Shown here piece after piece: positions 37,218-47,900 of a stretch of DNA of 64,000 bases. Numbering within the stretch: the stretch's first letter is position 1; each line of letters opens with the position of its first letter. The notes under the pieces are model-generated. The model made no database searches. It saw only the letters and a program-made list of their open reading frames with translations, and was not told where the DNA came from. Source of the stretch: Diphasiastrum complanatum (lineage: Eukaryota > Streptophyta > Lycopodiopsida > Lycopodiales > Lycopodiaceae); NCBI GenBank assembly GCA_029204225.1, contig CM055098.1, forward strand, positions 6,906,746 through 6,970,745. Direction: 5' to 3'. Made by a program: the position numbers and the translations under genes.

Positions 37218-38600
37218 CTGACCATGATTGTTTGTTCTGATTTATCATTGAGCTTGTTTCTTTTTTCTTTTGAAATGTGCTTGTATGCTGCACATCCAAG
37301 CACATGTACATATGATAGATCAGGCTTTCTACCTGTCCACATTTCGTAAGATTTTTTTGCAACGTTGTTGTTGTTGATTTGTTCTGCAGATGTACTGCTG
37401 TAGCTATTGCCTCAACCTAGAATTGACTTGGCAATCGAGCCTATGTCATCATGCATATGGCTTCTTTGACTAACATCATATTTCTTCTTTCCACGACACC
37501 ATTATATTCTGATGTGAATGCAAGAGTGAACTGATGCTCTATCCCCTATTCTTGACAGAATTTTGAAAATTCTTTGCTCTTGTACTCACACCTCCATTGT
37601 CAGATCTGATAATCTGAATCTTCTTTAAGGTGTGTCACTCTGCAAATGCCATGAACTTCTTGAAAGAGTCAAACACTTCAGATTTTTTCTTTAGGTAGTA
37701 GATTGTAGTCATCCGGTTGTAATCATCTGTGAACATCAGAAAATACCTCGATCTTGAGAGAAAATCCATTTTCATCAGTCCACAGACATTTGAGTGGACG
37801 AGCTCAAGAACTTTTTTCGCTTTTCTTTCCTCATGTGTGAATGAATTCCAATGTTGTTTGCCTTTTTGACAGGCTTAGCAAAACTCAGTATCGGGTCTTG
37901 ATATCTTTAGACTTGTGACTATGTCTTTCTTGCACATGTCATACAGGTTCCTCATGTTCAGATGATACATTCTCCTGTGCTAGAGCTGATCTTCATTTTC
38001 TTATGCATTTAATATGCTATCTGAATTGTTTATTATCTTGGCTTGGTAGAGGTTTCCTTCTCTGCATCCAACGGTCAGCAATTTGTTTGTGATTTTCTCG
38101 ATCATGCGGCATGAATTGCCATCGAATAAAACTTGAATTCCAAGATTTGTCATCTTGGAGATTGATATCAGATCTTTTCTTAATGAAGGCACATAGAGTG
38201 CTCCTGGCAGCTCTGCTTGACCTGACAGTGTTTGCAGGTATAGAGTCCCGATGTCTTTGATATCGTGTCTGCTCTTATCACCTAGAATCACTGCTCTATT
38301 GCTTTCGAGTTCTCCAAAGTCGATCAAGATTTTCTTGTTGCAGGTGATGTGTGATGTTGCTCTTGAATCAATGACTACATCGTAGTCTTGTTCAGTGTAG
38401 ATCGTTGAAGCTTCGTCAAGTATTGTGAAGGCTTCATTACCTCTATTTGCATCTTTGGATGACTCTACAACATTGTTTGCGCGAATGGATTTGTTTCTTT
38501 TGAATTTTTCTCGCTCGTTGGTGGCCTGACACTTTGCTCTTTCTCTGTATTCTGCTCATTGGCAGACTTTCATGCACAACTATTTCTTTTCGTTATTTTT
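37218..38600 (-). pseudogene. Copia element, left half of a split polyprotein (PR to integrase)
   Basis: It begins near 38580 (ATNEREKFKRNKSIRANN). Protease reads VIDSRATSHITCNK (DSG changed to DSR), then LYVPSLRKDLISISKM. The pre-integrase block is at about 37930-38000 and the integrase core at 37480-37850 (LELVHSNVCGLM, MFTDDYNRMTTIYYL, IQIIRSDNGG). It ends with MWTGRKPDLSYVHVLGCAAY and KSEQTIMV at 37223. The frame would pass directly into RYSNGSQVYRL at 34434 if the insertion were absent. Gag and the 5' LTR are missing; several stops. Confidence 0.88.
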
Positions 38601-39090
38601 CTATTTTTTTCTTTTTCTGCTCTACTCTCACACTCTTCTCACTCTGTTCTGTTGATCTAGAAAATTGTCTATATCTCACTGTGTGGAGTTTACAAGACAG
38701 CTAAATAGAAAACTACAAGAGTAGTTAATACTAACCAACTAGTTAGTTACTCTCTGTTATTGCTAATTGTTTCAGCTGAGCACGAAGTTCAAAGCTCCAC
38801 ACCCGTTGAGCTGCCAACTGGCAGCGCAAAAGATTTTCCTTCGTTTTTTTTTCGTTTTGTGTCGTGTCGTGTCTTTTGGTCCTGGAGGCATGTTTGACTT
38901 TCGCGAATCATTTGACCTTCGAGTTTTGCTTTGCTTCATGTTTAGGGTTTTCGAAGTACGTTGACTTTCACAAATTATTCGCCATTCGACCTTCACTTCG
39001 TGTTACTTTGCTTCGCGCCGCGGTGAAGTTCAGGAGTTCACAATTTCTGACACTTTATCTCTGAAAAATTTGGCCATGTCATTTGCACAG
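38601..39090. other. Unassigned, pyrimidine- and TTCG-rich
   Basis: The left part (CTCTACTCTCACACTC, TAGTTAGTTACTCTCTG) has LTR-like texture. The right part repeats TTCG words (GTCGTGTCGTGTC, CGACCTTCACTTCG). No boundary or coding match found. Confidence 0.4.
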
Positions 39091-39095
39091 ACTGT

Positions 39096-40765
39096 ATGAT
39101 TATTAAGAGTCCTCTTTTACGAAAATCTTTAGAAAAAGGCCTAAATCATATAGCTTTAAGACAAGCTAATGTGAATGAAGTTACTTTGGAGCTTTATGAC
39201 GGATGGTTTAAACTTATGGAACTCCTTCATTCTTATGTTTATTTAGACAATAATACAAAAAAGGAGCATGCTACTTTTTGTAAGAAAATCGCTTTAAGTC
39301 ATATTAGAAAGGGTAAATGGCTTTATGAAAATACTAGATCTCTTTCCAAAAATGAGATTGCAATGGACAAGCTACTCTGGCTTCCAAACTCTCTATATGT
39401 AAATGGTATTGATAAAGCACAGCATAATCCTTGTTTCATATTAAATTCTTTGTACAAAATTTGGCCATTAAACGAATCAACAGTCTAGATTTTATTCCTT
39501 TTCCTAACGAGCAATCTGATTATGTGGAATATTCCTTGTCATATATAACAAACATTTCTACATACGCTTTACCAGAAATTTTCTTGTGCAATAATTCTCT
39601 ACCTTATCTTCTCTGCACTTTTACAGCCCACAAAGACTCTTTCAGATGGATTACCAATGCTCACAATTGTTGTTTTACCAAACTTGCCAAATTTCTCACA
39701 GGAGCTCTTGGTATGCTGTCACCATTCCTCATGGAAGGTGCAGGCCTTAAGGTGAATACATACAAGAGTATCCTTAGAGCGGATATGATTTTATACTGGC
39801 AATGTGAGTCATCTATGGATTTCTATCTAAACCTACCATCTCTGATACCAAAATATGGGTCGTAGATATCTCAAAATCTTATGAGAATATACCCCTAGAT
39901 GGCCCAGAGGGTTTAAAAATTGTTATGAAAAAGACAATAAAATATGCTTTTAAATATTCCAGACATGAGTTTTATGTACTTTAAATGGAATCACTCATGT
40001 AAAATTTTCAATTGGTCATGGGATAAGAAACAATCACAAGATTGGCACACTGTTGATATAAACCTACTCTATCAATGGAACGACTTTTTGATTGATCATT
40101 GTATTGTCAGACTAGGGAACAAAACTCGGAGACAGGTACGAGGTATCCCTATGGGATTTTCATGCTCACCCACGTGGTGCAATTGATATCTTTCCTTTTT
40201 TGAAGCGCAATTTATTAAGAGACTTGCTAAATCGGGCCCGACCTCTTTCATGAATGATTTTCGACATTCTTTTAGATATGTAGATGACATTTGCTTCATC
40301 AATAACCCTAATATCGAACTTTTTATGGACAAAACACAGCTAAGGAACACTACAAATATTTTTTGGATCTATCCCCTGGACTTTCTAGAAATAGAAAGGC
40401 AAGTGACTGAAGGGAACAAAATCAGCTTTCTAAAAATATCTATTACCTTCGATAGTAAATACGGCCTTACTTGTCTTTCAAAATACGACAAAAAAAGAGA
40501 ACTACCCTTTCCATACTTACAATATATACATCTAGCTTCGAATAGACCAATCTATAATTCATATAAGGTTATTGTTTCACAAGTCACTACTGCAACGTAC
40601 TGCTATAACAAGCAAGTGACGTTTATTAATGAGGTTCAAATTCTTGTTGATGCTTTTAAAAAAAATGGATTTATGAGATATAAGCTCTGTCGTATCATCA
40701 ATAATTTGCTTACTTCGGAATCGTTTCCCGATACACGTTACCACATGACATTAATGTTCTTCTAG
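39096..40765 (+). pseudogene. Penelope-like element reverse transcriptase
   Basis: An RT unlike the copia and gypsy ones. An N-terminal helical region (39096-39488: RKSLEKGLNHIALRQANVNE, KKIALSHIRKGKW) is followed by the 39431-39865 block (FRWITNAHNCCFTKLAKFL, YKSILRADMILYWQC). Motif A VVDISKSYENIPLDG is at about 39859-39905. HCIVRLGNKTRRQVRGIPMG with FSCSPTWCN is at 40100-40183, then a stop and FFEAQFIKRLAKSGPTSF. Motif C FRYVDDICF is at 40271-40297, then NKISFLKISITF and a C-terminal helical region ending at TAG 40763-40765. DxxxxYxNIP, GIPMG..CSP and RYVDD together are the Penelope-like pattern. No GIY-YIG endonuclease was seen on either side. Three frame changes and one stop: defective. 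Confidence 0.65.
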
Positions 40766-40768
40766 TGG

Positions 40769-40824
40769 GCAGTTAGCTATCCCTTACGGGGAGCTAACTA
40801 TCCCCGAAGGGATTCACTAACTGC
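40769..40824 (+). other. 56-nt hairpin directly after the Penelope-like ORF
   Basis: Nested arms: GCAGTTAG (40769-40776) with CTAACTGC (40817-40824); TCCCTT (40780-40785) with AAGGGA (40807-40812); GGGGA (40788-40792) with TCCCC (40801-40805). The loop is 8 nt (40793-40800). It starts 3 nt after the stop codon. It may be the element's 3' structure used for template recognition, or part of its terminal repeat. Confidence 0.75.
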
Positions 40825-40837
40825 GGGTCGGTTGGTG

Positions 40838-40940
<103 letters not shown>

Positions 40941-40944
40941 GGAT

Positions 40945-42890
40945 GCTCCTTTGTTCAGTTTCACCCTACTACATTAACAGAAAAAGTGGACAAATACTGA
41001 CGTACCGCTCCTCCAAACTTACAAGGGTTTCTTTACACTATACCTTTGCATATGATAGAGTTCTATTCTTAACTAAGAAGGTTTCCCACAAAAATTTGAA
41101 ATGGTTTGGTTTTCTTAAAATAAATTGGAGGGAAATGGAATTTCCCACTCCCACTCACTCCGTCCAGGTTACTACCTTACTGGACACTATAAGTGCATGC
41201 TCTTTTCAACCCTGTGGTTCTACAACACCGGTGAAAAAGTTTGCTCCTTTGTCACTTGCTGAAAGTGCGCCCTACCTGCCTATGGATCAATGATTTGCTA
41301 GCTTACGGTATGTATCTTCTTCTCTTATACACTCCTCTTGTAATTACTCTACTCTCCTAGTAAGGATACTTTGATAACCTTCTACTTCTTGGTGCTATTC
41401 ATCACTCTAAGTTGTAAAGAGATTGTGATAGGTTAAGGATGCATTGAAGTCCAACGATGGACAACAATGATACTTCTTGATAATTGAAACCATCCATTCT
41501 GCCTCAATAGGTAGTGGTGGATAGTTTGATTTATTTGATAATCCTCTGATATTGTAGATGATAACAATGATATAATAACCATCTTTCTGAGCAAGAACTT
41601 GCTCTATACTGCTTAGAAGACAACGATGGAGGGCTACCTCATGTATTTATACTTTGTTTACACTTCTTGAGAATAGATTGGGCACTATTTAACGATGGAC
41701 AGGCGATGGACAGATCGTTGTCTATTGCCTAATTTATGGTTGATAATGTATATGCTTATGTTCTATCTAGTGATGGATAGTTTAGGCATGATTGGTCTTG
41801 CACATATTCACCGTTATGCACATACGTGCCGTGCTGTCCAGCGATGAACAGGAGGGTCAACTGCTTTTTATGTACTGATACTTTAAGATCATCGGTGGCT
41901 GTCTGTCAAGCGATGGACCATAAATTTATGCTTTTTGTTCACATACTTTTTCACATCAACATCCTCCTCCAACCAGCTATGAAAGGATGGACACTTTTAA
42001 GCTTATTTTTGACAAATGTGCTCTCTTTAAAAGTGGTTATAGATCTTTTGATCTTACAATACGAAACTAATGATATCTCATGTTGTAGTTTCATTATATT
42101 GCTCCAGCCTCTTCATAATACTACTTGGTTCATTCTTGAACCTACTACTCATTATCACAAGGTATGCAACTAACTAGATCTCTTCAATGCAATTCAACTA
42201 GCATAGTCATAAGATGTCTTGTAAATGATTTCTATATAACTCTCCATAGCAATATGCTAAATAAATGTGTCTCTTGGCTTCTCTTTGATCTAAAAGAGAA
42301 AGAACTCCTTTGCTTAAAAACTACTATGGCTGTCTCTCAAGAAGCTACGTCTACAACCATTCAGGTACGCTTTACAAGTTTAAACAAACTCTTCACAACT
42401 TTGGTAAGCAAGGCAGTTTCGGTTCCATATAGTTTATGGTATACCACTATTCTACACAAGTTCACTTTTTCTTTTCTCTTCTTTTGTCCCTTTTTTGAAA
42501 AAAAGAAACGACATAAGACCACATTTTAATCAAACTAAAGTGCCTCAAAATAAAATTTGGTCACTAAATTTAATAGTTTGGACTCCAATGATACGATCTT
42601 GGACAGCGTGGATATGTGTAAGAATCGTAGTTTATACTTAAGGATTAGAATGGCACAGATATGCCCTAATACCTAGTATAAACATTGGTAGCCTCTTGCT
42701 AAGTATTAATCACATCTTTTTTACATAGTGTCCTAATACCATGGATGTTATGTCATTCAGATATAACACTCATGGTAACACGTTACCTTACTCCTGTCAA
42801 GGTTACTTTAGACTCTTGGTGAGATACAACTGGAAAGCATGGATATGCTCAGGATTATGGACAACAGTGCATGACATAGCTTACTATGTA
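40945..42890. other. Unassigned interval with recurrent CGATGGACA words
   Basis: Open stretches of up to 121 codons (41826-42173, 42164-42529) lack recognisable domains. AACGATGGACA or close variants recur at about 41450, 41620, 41693, 41704, 41840 and 41922; the complement resembles the ATCCATCGTTG unit at 16575-16935. Confidence 0.4.
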
Positions 42891-42895
42891 AGGGT
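42891..42895. other. Target-site duplication AGGGT (left)
   Basis: AGGGT here and at 49638-49642 flank the complete copia element perfectly. Confidence 0.92.
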
Positions 42896-43771
42896 TGTGA
42901 AAATTGTCAACATTTCCTAGCTAGTTTGAGGCCTAAATTGGCAATTTTTGTACATAGTTTTGGATCTAACCTTTCACACGTGTGAAAGAGACCTAGATAC
43001 TTTTATTCTAGTATATATTTCATGTTGAAGAAGTCTCAAACTTCGGGACCTTCTAAATGACACTAAAATCATGTTATTTGGACATATAGGCCAAAATTGG
43101 CTATTTTAGGTTACTGGTGTCCTAAAATTGGGTCCTAAGTTCTAGAGAGAGGAGAGAGAGTCATCTCTCTCACCTATATTAGGCTGAAATTCGTGGAGAA
43201 CAGGTTGGAGAAACCTTTTGTATGCTTCATTGAGATCAATAGATCATTGTCATTGTTTCTTCCTCCATTGAGAGCATTGTTGTGTGTATTGTCTTCAAGC
43301 TATTGTGTATGGCCAAAATTGGCTATTTTAGGTTACTGGTGTCCTAAAATTGGGTCCTAAGTTCTAGAGAGAGGAGAGAGAGTCATCTCTCTCACCTATA
43401 TTAGGCTGAAATTCGTGGAGAACAGGTTGGAGAAACCTTTTGTATGCTTCATTGAGATCAATAGATCATTGTCATTGTTTCTTCCTCCATTGAGAGCATT
43501 GTTGTGTGTATTGTCTTCAAGCTATTGTGTATGATCTTAGGTGCTTTTCAAAAGTAATAGGCTGATGTATTATGGACTGTATAATGTTATTTTGGGCCGC
43601 ACTTGATGTTTATGGAAGTTTCCATTTGTGGTAAATGCTTTTTGATCAAGTTCTTTGCATTCTAGGTAGCATAGAATGTGTTGCCAATTCCTAGCTTATG
43701 TAGTTTGGAGTGCAAGCATTCAAGCCAATGATCTTGGAGTTTAGATCCACTTAGGATCTGTATTTTTCACA
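42896..43771 (+). repeat. 5' LTR of complete copia element
   Basis: 876 bp from TGTGAAAATTGTCAACATTT to TTTTTCACA. It contains a 222-bp tandem duplication (43089-43310 and 43311-43532) that the 3' LTR lacks; removing one copy gives 654 bp against 652. Confidence 0.95.
43089..43532. repeat. 222-bp tandem duplication within 5' LTR
   Basis: Both units start GGCCAAAATTGGCTATTTT and end CAAGCTATTGTGTAT, and look identical by eye. Absent from the 3' LTR, hence it arose after insertion. Confidence 0.93.
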
Positions 43772-43783
43772 TGGTATCAGAGC
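43772..43783 (+). promoter_or_regulatory. Primer-binding site
   Basis: TGGTATCAGAGC immediately after the 5' LTR, pairing with initiator-Met tRNA. Confidence 0.95.
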
Positions 43784-44943
43784 TGGTTGGCTTCTATTTA
43801 CAGTAAGTATTCCACTTTTGGTGATATTTGGATGTTTGATCAAGTTCTAGCATGATTTTGCATTGCTTTGTTGATCAAATCTTACTAACCTTTGTTTTGT
43901 GAGTTGAACTTGTGGATCAAAAGCATATTTCAGGTCTATTGAAGATCAGAGGCTGAAAAGAAACTATTTTGGATCAGATCATAACACCTAATCATTTGTG
44001 ATTGTGAGGCTTGTGCATATTCAATACTAACAATGTTCTTTTCAATCCTATTGTTGACAATCTCCATTCTTGGATGAACACTCTCCTTAAGTGGATGAAA
44101 CTTCTCCTTAAGTGGATGACAAATGCTCTTTTGAGTGAGTTCTAATTCTCCTAAAGGCTGAGCAAAGCTCCCATTTGGATGAAAGATCCTCTTTTTTGGG
44201 TGAACATATTGTAAGCTCCATTGTGAAGAGCATATTGTAAAGATTGTCATCAATTTTGGCATAAATTTTGGTGTACTTTGTTGAGCATGTAAGTAACTCT
44301 CCTTATGTAATTTGATTGGAGCATTTGCTGGAAGGTGTTAACCATTATGCAAGTGTGTTTTCAGGTTCTTAACAGGTTGAGGAACATTCTCATGTGAAGT
44401 GATCTTAGATCTACATCTAAACACCAAGATTTGACAAGATAGTGAAGCTAGTCTTGTGATTCACTAAGTGTGCTCATTCATTCACCTCTAAATCTTGTAT
44501 TTATCACTTGCTGGAGTTTATAAACTTTTAGAAGTGTGGTTTACATGTGGTTTTACAGGTTGAATCAATATCTTAGTGTGTTGATCATATGTTGATCAAG
44601 TTTGTTCATTACTAGGTAATCTTGGCATCCTAGTTTTGGGTATTTTCTAAGAATGCAAGTAACTCTTCACACCATAACTTGATTTGGTCACTTGCTGGAA
44701 AGTTTGAGAGCTTAAGCAAGAGTGTGTGCAGGTTGGTTTGATTTTGTAATCCATTCTTAGTGTGTGCAAAGTGTTGCATGTGTTTCACTCTTCCTTTCTA
44801 TGCTTGGAAACCATCCAGGTTCAAGATAGAAGTGTTTTAGGGTCCTAAATCTTCATAGATCTCTTTATCTATCATTTGTTGAGAGAAAAGTGAGTGCTAA
44901 GTGCTTTAGGACAAAACCTAAAAGTTGAAGAAACATTAGAATC
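43784..44943 (+). other. Long untranslated leader of complete copia element
   Basis: About 1.16 kb without a long frame. It contains the CTCCTTAAGTGGATGA repeat (44070-44125) and two AGTAACTCT...TTTGATT...CTTGCTGGAA segments (about 44290-44335 and 44650-44705) that are direct repeats of one another. The minus-strand copy is at 31867-32785. Confidence 0.7.
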
Positions 44944-47900
44944 ATGGCTTCCAATGGTGGGATCATGCTAGAGTCTAGTGAAAGGTTGAGTTCATCAAAC
45001 TACTCTACTTGGAAAGTGAGGATGGAGTCCTTACTTGAGTTGAATGAACTCATGGACATAGTTGCAGAAATTGAAGAGAGACCTCTCACACTTCAAGAGC
45101 AACAAAGGTTTGATAAGAAGGCCAAAAGGGCTCTTCATATCATTAAAATGAATGTTACAAATGAACTTCTCAAGGAAGTTGGAAAGTGTCAAAGTGCAAG
45201 TGAGGCATGGAATGCCTTAAAGAAGCTCTTTGAATCAAAGTCCACATCTAGGGTATTGACCCTAAGGAGACAAATATTTTCTAGTAGGCAAAGAGAGGGT
45301 GAAAGTGCTCATGCATTTATCTTGAGAGTTAAGTCCCTAAGTGATGATTTAGCATGCATTGATGAGAACATAAAAGATGGTGAAATAGTCCAAGTTATGT
45401 TGAATGGTTTGCTAAATGAACATGCTAACCTTGTGCAAAGTTTTGCCATTCAAAGAGTCTTGCCAAGTGTGGTTGACTTGCAAGAAATCTTATTGGCTGA
45501 AGAACATAGGTTGCAATCAAAGCTTGATGGTGCATCCTTGCAAGGTGGAGGTGAAGAGGCTTTCTTCACAAAAGGCAAATTCAAGGGCAAAGGTAAAGGC
45601 AAAGGGAAATGGTCCAAAGGTGGTAACTTTGATCATGATGATCACTCTTCCTCTTCCTCTTCTACTAAGAACAATAAGTCAAAGTTCAAGTGTTTTTATT
45701 GTGGGATAAAAGGTCATTTTGCAAATGAATGTTATAAGAAGAAAAGAGAGCAAGGAGAGAGGCAAGGAAATCTTACAATAGATGAGGAAGAACATAACAC
45801 ATGTGAATCACTTGTTATGACTTCAAGTTTGTTAGCCAACATAGATGATAATGATCCTTGGTGGATTGATAGTGGAGCCTCATCTCACATGACAAGACAT
45901 GAGGAATACTTTACATCCTTATTGTCTTATGAGGGAGAAGGTAACATCATCTACACTGCAAATGATGGTCAATGTGACATCAAAGGCATAGGCACTATTC
46001 CTATTTCCCTTTCAACAAATAGGAAAGCAAATCTTGAAAATGTTTTGTACATTCCTTCAATCACTAAGAATTTGCTTAGTGTAAGTCAAATGATTGACAA
46101 AGGACTTGATGTGGAGTTCATTGGAGATGCATGTTTGATAAGTAAATGTGGATCCTTGATTGCTCAAGGTAGGAGGCATGGTAAACTTTTCAAGCTTGAT
46201 GCATGTGTGATCTCTAATCATGAAGGATGTATGGCTAGGGAGCAATTGACAAACCAAGAAGTTTGGCACAAGAGGTTGGGCCATCCCAACTTCAAATCTT
46301 TGGAGGTAATGGCAAAGAAAGAGCTTGTTCTTGGTCTCCCTAAAAGTCTTGTTGCAAACAATAGTGTTTGTGAACATTGTGCCTTGTCCAAATCTCATAG
46401 ACTTGCTTATTCTAGATATACTTCTAGATCTAAAGAAGCTTTTCAACTTGTGCATTCTGATATTCATTCTTCTAGTACAACTAGCAATGGTGGGGCAAAG
46501 ATGTATGCAACTTTCATTGATGACTTTAGTAGGTATACTTGGATCTATCTTCTTAAAAGTAAGGATGAAGTGTTTGCTGCATTTGTCAAGTTCAAGAATG
46601 AAATGGAAAACCAATTCAATACAAAGATCAAATGCTTAAGATCTGATAATGGAGGGGAATACACCTCAAATAGGTTCAAAGACTTTTGTATAGCACATGG
46701 GATTAAGAGGGAGATGTCTAGTCCTAGGACTCCACAACAGAATGGAGTGGCCGAGAGGAAGAATAGAACCCTTTGTGAATGTGCCAAGGCAATGAGACTA
46801 CATGCTAATCTTGCTAAGTCTTTTTGGGGGGAAGCTTTAGCATGTGCTAACTATCTATGTAATAGATGGACAAGTGCTTCCTTGGATGGTAAAACTCCTC
46901 ATGAGGTTCTTTATGGTAGAAGGCCGAGTGTCAAGCATTGTAGGATCTTTGGATGTACATGTTTTGTCAATATCACACTTGATGATAGAACTAAAGAAGA
47001 TCCTTCATCAAAGAAGGGTGTGTTTGTTGGCTATAGTGAAGTAAGCAAGGCTTACAAAGTGTACATTCCTTCTACAAAGAAAGTTGTCATAAGTAGGGAT
47101 GTCATCTTTCATGAAGAGAATGTTTCCAATGTTGTTGATGTTGATGTTGATGTGCCTACTAATCATCATGATGTGCAAGATGTCTTGGATGAAGATGGAG
47201 ATGCCACTCCAAAGCAAACTTCAAGGAAGACTCAAAGGCAAAGGGCTAAGCCATCAAGGCTAACCTATGATGAAAAAGGAAAGCAAGTGGTGGACAACTC
47301 TAACTTTGCTTTTCTTACCTCTTTTGATGAACCAACTTGTGTAGGTGAAGCAATTCAAAAGAAGGAATGGATCCAAGCCATGGATCATGAGCATCAAGCA
47401 CTCATCAAAAGCAACACATGGAGGTTGGTAAAGCTTCTAAAGGACAAGAAGGCAATTGGTTGTAAGTGGATCTTCAAGATCAAGACAAATCAAGATGGAT
47501 CAATCAACAAGTACAAGGCAAGGTTGGTGGCAAAGGGGTATGCTCAAGAATATGGTATTGACTATGATGAGACCTTTGCACCCGTGGCAAAGATGGTAAC
47601 TATTCGAATCCTAATCTCTCTTGCAACTCTTTATGATTGGGATATGTGGCAAATGGATGTTACTAATGCCTTCTTGAATGGTGATCTTGAAGAAGATATT
47701 TACATGGAGCAACTCAAGTGGCAATTTCTTCAAGGCAAGGAAGATCTCGTTGAGGTTTGGTTTGAGCTCAAATGGGCTGGTTTTATTAGGTTTGATACTC
47801 AACTTCATCTACTCTACTTCATGTTGGATAGAAGTGTAGAAATCTATCTTTTGGTTTATGATGGTGACATTGTTTTCACTAACTATAGTGAAAGGTTGAA

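Noticed and set aside
46057-46614. 185-codon minus-strand frame
   Set aside because: Antisense to the integrase of the complete copia element, which is clearly coding on the plus strand.
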